Position numbers and translations under genes: made by a program. Positions 5,862 to 10,767 of a stretch of DNA of 10,767 nucleotides are shown piece after piece; position 1 is the stretch's first letter; every line of letters starts with the position of its first letter. The notes under the pieces are model-generated. The model worked only from the letters and a program-made list of their open reading frames with translations, was not told where the DNA came from and did no database searches. Source of the stretch: Eubacteriaceae bacterium. GTDB taxonomy: Bacteria; Bacillota_A; Clostridia; Eubacteriales; Anaerofustaceae. The DNA lies in assembly GCA_031280495.1 (NCBI GenBank), contig JAITGT010000080.1:1-10767 (forward strand). Reading direction: 5' to 3'.

Positions 5862-6887
5862 ATGCCAAAACTGTCACCCAAAGAGAATATCACTCGGCTC
5901 CTGAAGTACGAAGAGCCGGAGTATGTGCCTAGCATGATGGGCGCCCTTACATTCGGAGGTCCCCTAAAAATCATCAACCAGCCAGGCCTGCCGACATGGA
6001 ACTACCGCGCCAAAGAGCCAGAAGGCGGATGGCGCGATATGTGGGGCGTTCCATATGTCGCGAACGAAGAATCCGGCTATGGCGGCATGCCAAAGCCGGG
6101 CGTGGCTATACTTCAAGATGTGGCAAAATGGGACAAGGTCATTAAAAAGCCGGAGCTCAAAATTCCTATTAGCGAAATAGACTGGGATGCCATGGCAGCC
6201 GAGGATCTCTCCCAGATAGATCGCAGCCAGACTTTCTATGACGCAATGTGCGGAATCAGCCCATTTTTGCAGCTGGTCGCGTTCATGGGATTTACAGAAG
6301 CCCTCATTGCGCTCATTGAAGAGCCTGAAAGCGTGAAAGAGCTTCTTAACTATGTCTGCGATTTCTACATACCAATCCTTGAAAAGACGATGAAACACTA
6401 TAAGCCAGATATGGTCAACATAGGCGATGACACTTGCTCCAAGCACGATCCTTTCTTCTCTGAGCGCACATACCGCGAAATTTTCCTTCCTATCTATCAA
6501 AGAGCGGCAAAGGTCGTGACAGACAATGGAGCGTCTGTCGAATTCCATGTTTGCGGAAAAGCAGAGAGGTTTGTCCCTTATATGTGCTCCTTTGGCACGC
6601 GCATTTGGGAGCCGGCGCAAACTATGAACAATTTAGTCAAGGCCAAGCGGGAAAACCGCGACATTATTATTTGCGGCGGATACGAGCTTGAGCTCCTGCC
6701 AGGCAAAGAGCCCGATGAAGAGGCTATTCGCCAGTCCGTTCGCGATGCCATTGACAGCTTAGCGCCAGGTGGGCAGTTCATTTTTGGCGGGGGCTTCATG
6801 GGATCGGGGGATATGGAAGTGTCGGCCAAAGTAAACGGCTATATTTTCGACGAATACGAAAAGTACGGAATGGACTTTTACAAATAG
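5862..6887 (+). CDS. URO-D/methyltransferase superfamily protein, substrate unknown
   Basis: The 341-residue protein resembles the superfamily of uroporphyrinogen decarboxylase and zinc-dependent methylcobamide:thiol methyltransferases (MtaA/MtbA, CmuA-like). The N-terminus (LSPKENITRLLKYEEPEYVP) and the WRDMWGVPY segment are typical of the methyltransferase-like branch. FHVCGK places H229 and C231 as the H-x-C zinc pair. The third zinc Cys expected near the C-terminus is not there: the equivalent segment reads FIFGGGFMGSG (about 303-313). C271 in IIICGGYE is a possible substitute. No corrinoid protein, reductive activator or haem gene is adjacent, so haem decarboxylation and cobamide demethylation are both unsupported by context. 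ATG is preceded by GGAGAAGGGG. The gene has its own promoter and leader, and sbcD begins 51 bases downstream. Confidence 0.8.
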   Translation: MPKLSPKENITRLLKYEEPEYVPSMMGALTFGGPLKIINQPGLPTWNYRAKEPEGGWRDMWGVPYVANEESGYGGMPKPGVAILQDVAKWDKVIKKPELKIPISEIDWDAMAAEDLSQIDRSQTFYDAMCGISPFLQLVAFMGFTEALIALIEEPESVKELLNYVCDFYIPILEKTMKHYKPDMVNIGDDTCSKHDPFFSERTYREIFLPIYQRAAKVVTDNGASVEFHVCGKAERFVPYMCSFGTRIWEPAQTMNNLVKAKRENRDIIICGGYELELLPGKEPDEEAIRQSVRDAIDSLAPGGQFIFGGGFMGSGDMEVSAKVNGYIFDEYEKYGMDFYK

Positions 6888-6938
6888 TCTGTCGCACAAT
6901 CCGGGCTGGCTTTATTGGCGCTGCCCAAAAGGAAAAAA

Positions 6939-8036
6939 ATGAAGTTCCTGCATCTATCTGATTTGCACCTCGGCAAGCGCGTATACGGCTTTCCAATGCT
7001 GAATGAGCAAAGGCACGCGCTTTCACAGGCAGTTTCTCTTGCTGAAGATAATGGTATTGGCGCTATTCTTGTCTCTGGAGATGTCTATGATCGCGGCGTG
7101 CCGCCCGTCGAAGCTTTGGACGCATTTGATGAGTTTGTCACCCAGGTCGCTTCAAAAGGAATGTCTCTCTTCGCCATCGCGGGAAACCACGACAGCCCAG
7201 AACGGCTTGCCTTTGGGCGCCGCATCATGCAAAAGGGAAATGTCCACTTTGCTGGGAGCTTGAAGGGCGCTGCCTTGCCAAGGGTAACGCTTACAGACGC
7301 ATACGGCCCTTTGCATGTTTACATGCTTCCTTACCAAAGAGTGCAGGACGCCATTGACGCCCTCTCTTTTTCAGATGCGCAAGATGGGGTAAGGCGCCTT
7401 CTTCTTTCCCACCAGTTTGTGACTTCCGGCTCCTCTGAACCGCAATTCTCTGGCTCTGAAGGCCGCGTCAGCGTAGGCGGGCTGGATAATGTGGACGCTT
7501 CGCTCTATCTGCCTTACGGCTATGTGGCGCTCGGGCATATCCACCGGCATCAGAAAGTCGGCCGCGAAACGATTCGCTATTCAGGATCGCCTCTATGCCT
7601 CTCATTTGCAGAACTTGGGCAGGAAAAAGGCGCTCTTATCGTGGATTGGCGTGAAAAAGAGGACATACGCATTTCATTTCACCCTTTTCAGCCGTTATTG
7701 CCATTTGCGGAGATTAGCTGCTGTCTGTCGGAGCTTGCCAAGTCGAACGTGCCGCGAGAGGCGTATTGCCGCGTTGTTTTGCTTGATGAAGGCCCAATCA
7801 TTGATGCGATTGGCAAGGTGCGCGAACTGTATCCAAACACTATGCTTCTCGAATTTGCCAGCCAGCTCTCCTATCATGGCGAGGCTCTGGAGAAGGGGGC
7901 AGAAGAAATTGCGGCAATGACTCCTGCCGAGCTTTTCAGAGATTTTTTTGAAGAACAGTGCGGAAAGCCTCTATCAGACAGCCAGGCAGATATGTTTGCT
8001 TCTGCAATGGCAGAGAGCGATGCTCTTGTGGAATAG
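6939..8036 (+). CDS. sbcD: Exonuclease SbcD (Mre11-like nuclease subunit)
   Basis: SbcD is the Mn-dependent phosphoesterase subunit of SbcCD, which cuts DNA hairpins, palindrome structures and protein-blocked ends. The 365-residue product has all metallophosphatase motifs: SDLHLG (D8, H10), SGDVYDR (D48), GNHD (83-86 with N83, H84, D85), a His in SHQFV (H158) and GHIHRH (199-204). YSGSPLCLSF follows, and a C-terminal SbcD-type domain fills about 260-365. The start is taken at the ATG at 6939, which has AAAAGGA 5-6 bases upstream. An in-frame TTG at 6915 would add eight residues in front of the phosphoesterase strand and has no ribosome binding site. It lies 51 bases after the URO-D gene without a terminator, and sbcC follows after 106 bases. 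Confidence 0.95.
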   Translation: MKFLHLSDLHLGKRVYGFPMLNEQRHALSQAVSLAEDNGIGAILVSGDVYDRGVPPVEALDAFDEFVTQVASKGMSLFAIAGNHDSPERLAFGRRIMQKGNVHFAGSLKGAALPRVTLTDAYGPLHVYMLPYQRVQDAIDALSFSDAQDGVRRLLLSHQFVTSGSSEPQFSGSEGRVSVGGLDNVDASLYLPYGYVALGHIHRHQKVGRETIRYSGSPLCLSFAELGQEKGALIVDWREKEDIRISFHPFQPLLPFAEISCCLSELAKSNVPREAYCRVVLLDEGPIIDAIGKVRELYPNTMLLEFASQLSYHGEALEKGAEEIAAMTPAELFRDFFEEQCGKPLSDSQADMFASAMAESDALVE

Positions 8037-8047
8037 GCAGAAACGCG

Positions 8048-8087
8048 CACTGCCCTCCCTGGGCGCGCAGTGAGCAAAAGGAGGGCA
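8048..8087 (+). promoter_or_regulatory. Mutually exclusive hairpins in the sbcD-sbcC gap
   Basis: GCCC (8052-8055) can pair with GGGC (8061-8064), extended by CACT (8048-8051) with AGTG (8069-8072) across a GCGC bulge. Alternatively TGCCCTCC (8051-8058) pairs perfectly with GGAGGGCA (8080-8087). Both use the same left bases, so only one can form. The second would bury an AAAAGGAGGG Shine-Dalgarno-like sequence (8076-8085) that has no ATG, GTG or TTG at a suitable distance. There is no T-run, so it is not an ordinary terminator. The structure could set the SbcD:SbcC ratio or stabilise mRNA ends. Confidence 0.4.
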
Positions 8088-8142
8088 AGCTGCAAACGCC
8101 GGAAAGAAGTCTAGCCCGCTGCCCTCTGGAAAGGAAAGCAAA

Positions 8143-10767
8143 ATGAAGCCCAAAAAGCTGGTCTTGTCTGCTTTTGGCCCGTATGCAGAGAAAGAAGAGA
8201 TTGATTTTTCCGCTTTCGACACGAGTGGTTTATTCTTGATCACCGGAGAAACAGGCGCTGGCAAAACGACCGTCTTCGACGGAATTTCATACGCTCTTTT
8301 TGGGGAAGCGAGCGGGGAGCTGCGCGCCGCCGCCTCGCTGCGCAGCGATTTTGCTAAGCCGCAGACCCCAACATATGCGTGGCTCTCCTTTTCGCACAAA
8401 GAAACCGACTATGAAATCATGCGCAGCCCGGAATATGCGCGCCCGTCTATGCGGGGAGGGGGCGAGACTGTGCAAAAAGCGCAGGTTGAGTTTCGCCTGA
8501 ATGGCCGCGTCATTACAAAAGCAAAGGAAGCCAATCAAGCCGTTGAAGACCTGCTTTCGATAAACTATCGCCAATTCAAGCAAATTGCCATGATCGCGCA
8601 AGGCGAGTTTCTTAAGCTGCTTACCGCTTCAAGTGACGATCGGGGCGCAATTATGCGAAAAGTGTTTGCTACAGAGGCATTTGACGCAGTTCAAAAGATT
8701 TTGCGGGACCGTGCGGCCAGCCTGCGCGCGGAACTTGCTGAGACAGATCTTTCCATAGCGCAGGCGGCTGCATCCGCTATCGTGCATCCTGCGCTTACGC
8801 AGAATGGGCCTTACCAGATCGATCAAAGCGTGCAGGAGCTCAAAGAGTCAATATCTGCAGGGCAAGGCAGGCATGCGAATCTCTCCTTGGAAAAAACGCG
8901 CCTGTCGCAAGCCCACCAGTCTGCCTATATGCGCCTAGACCAGGCGCGCAGGATAAATGAGGCGCTTCGCGAAGCGCAGGAGCTGCGCACTTCCTTAAAA
9001 GCGGCTTTGTCGGTTCTGTGCATGCTGAGCGCTTCCTCCCCCCTTGAAGGCCGGCTCAATGCCGAAAGGGAAAAACTTGCTCTGGCCATCGCTTCCCTTG
9101 AAGGGTGCCTTCCAGGATATTCAGAATGGGAGAAAAAAAAAGGGGAAGCAAGGGCGGCGCGCTTTGCCCTTGGCGCGGCGCTTAAGGAGCAAGCAAATGC
9201 ATCAAAAAGGGCAGAAGAGGCAAGGGAAAAGATTGATTCCCTCACTCTCGCCCTTGAAGGAAGCGATGGACTTGAGCGAGAGGCGTTTGAAGCGGAGGAA
9301 TCCCTTCGGGAAGATCTTCGCATTGGCAAAACTCTTGGCCTTGTCATGAAGAGCGAAGCTGATCTCAGCCGCCAGCAGGCAGATTTTGCCCTCGCGCAAT
9401 CGGAATGCGAAAAACGCCATCTGCACTGGCAGAGGGCAGAGTCGCTCTTTTTTGCCAGCCAGGCTGGCATTCTTGCCATGTCTCTTGCCGAAGGCGAGCC
9501 TTGCCCCGTGTGTGGCTCAAGAGAGCATCCGCTCCCTGCCCATACGCAGCACGGCGCCCCAACGCAAGCGGAACTTGAAGCCTTCAAGGCGGATTTCGAG
9601 AAAGCGCGCAGCGAAAGGGAATCGCTTGCGGCAGCCTGCCGTGAGTCGATTGCCACGATAAAGGCGCTCTGCGAGGGCATCGAACCACCATCTGAAGGAG
9701 TCGAGAAGGCATACCGCTCCCGCCAGCAAAGCTACCGGCAAACAAAGGCAAGGCTTGATGTGCTAATCAGTCAAATTGATCGGCGCAAAAAAGAGCGCGA
9801 AGATCTAGAAAGGGCGAGAAGCCAGTCCGACAAAGAGGACGAGGCGCTGCGCGGGCTGCGGGAAAACGCCCAGGAAAAGACGACCCGCCTTGAGGTTGCG
9901 AATACAGAGGCAGAAGCGGTTCGCTCTAGCCTTCCGTTTGAGGAAAAAAGCCAGGCTGAGCATGCCCTTGCCAAGGCAAAAGACAGGCGGGAAGCGATTG
10001 CGCGCCAAATTGAGCTTCGCTCCAGCCGGCTTGCTGCGGCAATAGAAGCAGTCGCCTCTACAAAGGCCACTATGGAGAAAGCGGCAAGCGAAGCGCGGCA
10101 GCTGGCACTGGCATTGGGGCTGCCTTTTGACTGGGTGGATCCTGCTCCGCTTGAAAAAGAAAGAGAGTGCGCAAAGGCGGCATTGGACTCCGTTGAAGAA
10201 GAGATGAGCACGCTGAGCCATGAGCTGAAAACAAACCTTTCCGCACTGGATGCATTAGTGCGGCTGAAAAAAGAGCGCGAATCGAGGGATCGCGCCTACG
10301 CTGACGCAAAACTGCTCTCCGATACGGCGAATGGGCAGCTGGCTGGGCAAAAAAAGATAAAGTTTGAAGCTTATGTGCAGCAGGCTTATTTTGGCATGGC
10401 CCTTCGAGAGGCGAATCTTCGCTTTTCAAAGATGACAGAAGGGCGCTTTGCCTTAATTAGGCAAGAAGCCCCCGACAGCCTCAGAGGGCAGAGCGGATTG
10501 GAGCTGGATGTCTTTGACGGCTGGACTGGGAAGTCAAGAAGCGTGAAGACGCTATCCGGAGGCGAATCATTCAAAGCGTCCCTTTGCTTAGCGCTCGGCC
10601 TTTCGGATGTTGCGATGCAGCATGCGGGAGGCGTGGAGATCGACGCAATGTTTATTGACGAGGGCTTTGGCTCGTTGGACACAGACTCGCTTGCCTCAGC
10701 CGTTGACGCTATCGCAAGCCTTGCAGGAGAAAGCCGCCTAGTTGGGGTTATCTCGCATGTGGCAGAC
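8143..10767 (+). CDS. sbcC: Exonuclease SbcC (Rad50-like ATPase subunit; last residues beyond window edge)
   Basis: SbcC is the ABC-type ATPase that pairs with SbcD and tethers DNA through its coiled coils. The window holds 875 codons without a stop. Visible motifs are Walker A GETGAGKTT (35-43), the Q-loop segment QGEFLKLL (153-160), the zinc-hook CPVC (C454, C457), the ABC signature LSGGES (804-809), Walker B FIDEGFGSLD (837-846, E840 catalytic) and the switch His H872 in ISHVAD. Charged Ala/Glu/Arg/Lys-rich arms of about 280 residues lie on either side of the hook and look coiled-coil. Since the motifs run to the end, perhaps only 20-40 residues are missing, so the protein would be about 900 residues, shorter than E. 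coli SbcC (1048). ATG has AAAGGA at 8130-8135. Confidence 0.95.
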   Translation, partial: MKPKKLVLSAFGPYAEKEEIDFSAFDTSGLFLITGETGAGKTTVFDGISYALFGEASGELRAAASLRSDFAKPQTPTYAWLSFSHKETDYEIMRSPEYARPSMRGGGETVQKAQVEFRLNGRVITKAKEANQAVEDLLSINYRQFKQIAMIAQGEFLKLLTASSDDRGAIMRKVFATEAFDAVQKILRDRAASLRAELAETDLSIAQAAASAIVHPALTQNGPYQIDQSVQELKESISAGQGRHANLSLEKTRLSQAHQSAYMRLDQARRINEALREAQELRTSLKAALSVLCMLSASSPLEGRLNAEREKLALAIASLEGCLPGYSEWEKKKGEARAARFALGAALKEQANASKRAEEAREKIDSLTLALEGSDGLEREAFEAEESLREDLRIGKTLGLVMKSEADLSRQQADFALAQSECEKRHLHWQRAESLFFASQAGILAMSLAEGEPCPVCGSREHPLPAHTQHGAPTQAELEAFKADFEKARSERESLAAACRESIATIKALCEGIEPPSEGVEKAYRSRQQSYRQTKARLDVLISQIDRRKKEREDLERARSQSDKEDEALRGLRENAQEKTTRLEVANTEAEAVRSSLPFEEKSQAEHALAKAKDRREAIARQIELRSSRLAAAIEAVASTKATMEKAASEARQLALALGLPFDWVDPAPLEKERECAKAALDSVEEEMSTLSHELKTNLSALDALVRLKKERESRDRAYADAKLLSDTANGQLAGQKKIKFEAYVQQAYFGMALREANLRFSKMTEGRFALIRQEAPDSLRGQSGLELDVFDGWTGKSRSVKTLSGGESFKASLCLALGLSDVAMQHAGGVEIDAMFIDEGFGSLDTDSLASAVDAIASLAGESRLVGVISHVAD

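Noticed and set aside
5964..6620. 218-codon minus-strand open frame inside the URO-D gene
   Set aside because: It lies wholly antisense to a well-supported gene that has its own promoter and ribosome binding site, and its translation shows no family motif.
6915..6938. Upstream in-frame TTG start for sbcD
   Set aside because: The ATG at 6939 has AAAAGGA at good spacing and places MKFLHLSDLHLG right at the N-terminus, as is usual for SbcD; the TTG has no Shine-Dalgarno.
8925..9680. 251-codon minus-strand open frame inside sbcC
   Set aside because: It is antisense to the coiled-coil part of sbcC, is a Ser/Ala/Arg-rich low-complexity product typical of a shadow of Glu/Ala/Lys-rich codons, and has no ribosome binding site or recognisable motif.
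1..10767. CRISPR array, insertion sequence, prophage, toxin-antitoxin or defence island
   Set aside because: No regularly spaced repeats, transposase or integrase motifs, target duplications or small toxin-antitoxin gene pairs were visible. SbcCD and HflX are core functions, not evidence of a defence cluster.

Overview
This window is a chromosomal segment of mostly ordinary housekeeping genes. It probably comes from a low-to-mid GC Gram-positive anaerobe of the Bacillota, Clostridia-like. That placement is an inference from strong purine-rich ribosome binding sites, good TTGNNN-N17-TATNAT promoters, TTG and GTG starts, and the gene set: an M42 aminopeptidase, an SH3 plus YkuD wall enzyme, HflX, a streptococcal/lactobacillar-looking MurE, an orphan URO-D/methyltransferase-like protein, and SbcCD. 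I saw no phage, insertion sequence, CRISPR array, tRNA or rRNA.

Left part (1-2453). A partial M42 metallo-aminopeptidase gene reads leftward off the window edge from an extended -10 promoter. It is separated by about 630 bases of gene-poor DNA from a rightward gene for a secreted L,D-transpeptidase with SH3-like repeats, which ends in a small intrinsic terminator. The gene-poor stretch holds an 11-bp inverted repeat, an AT-rich promoter zone with a tandem octamer, and only stop-broken reading frames.

Middle part (2501-5654). A very good promoter drives hflX (ribosome-splitting GTPase), followed after 86 bases by a MurE-type UDP-MurNAc-tripeptide synthetase. The unit ends in a 3' untranslated region of three stacked hairpins, the last a textbook Rho-independent terminator.

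Right part (5685-10767). A second very good promoter with a structured, roughly 100-base leader drives a stand-alone URO-D superfamily gene. This is followed, with no visible terminator, by sbcD and then sbcC, which together encode the Mre11/Rad50-like nuclease. sbcC lacks only its last residues at the window edge. The sbcD-sbcC gap of 106 bases contains two mutually exclusive hairpins around a strong but apparently unused Shine-Dalgarno sequence.

Functionally, the L,D-transpeptidase and the MurE ligase both belong to peptidoglycan metabolism, HflX to ribosome rescue, and SbcCD to repair of hairpins and blocked DNA ends. I found no convincing evidence of an undescribed multi-gene system. The most worthwhile leads are the structured RNA regions (5519-5654, 5766-5836, 8048-8087), the substrate of the orphan URO-D protein, and the amino acid added by the MurE homologue.
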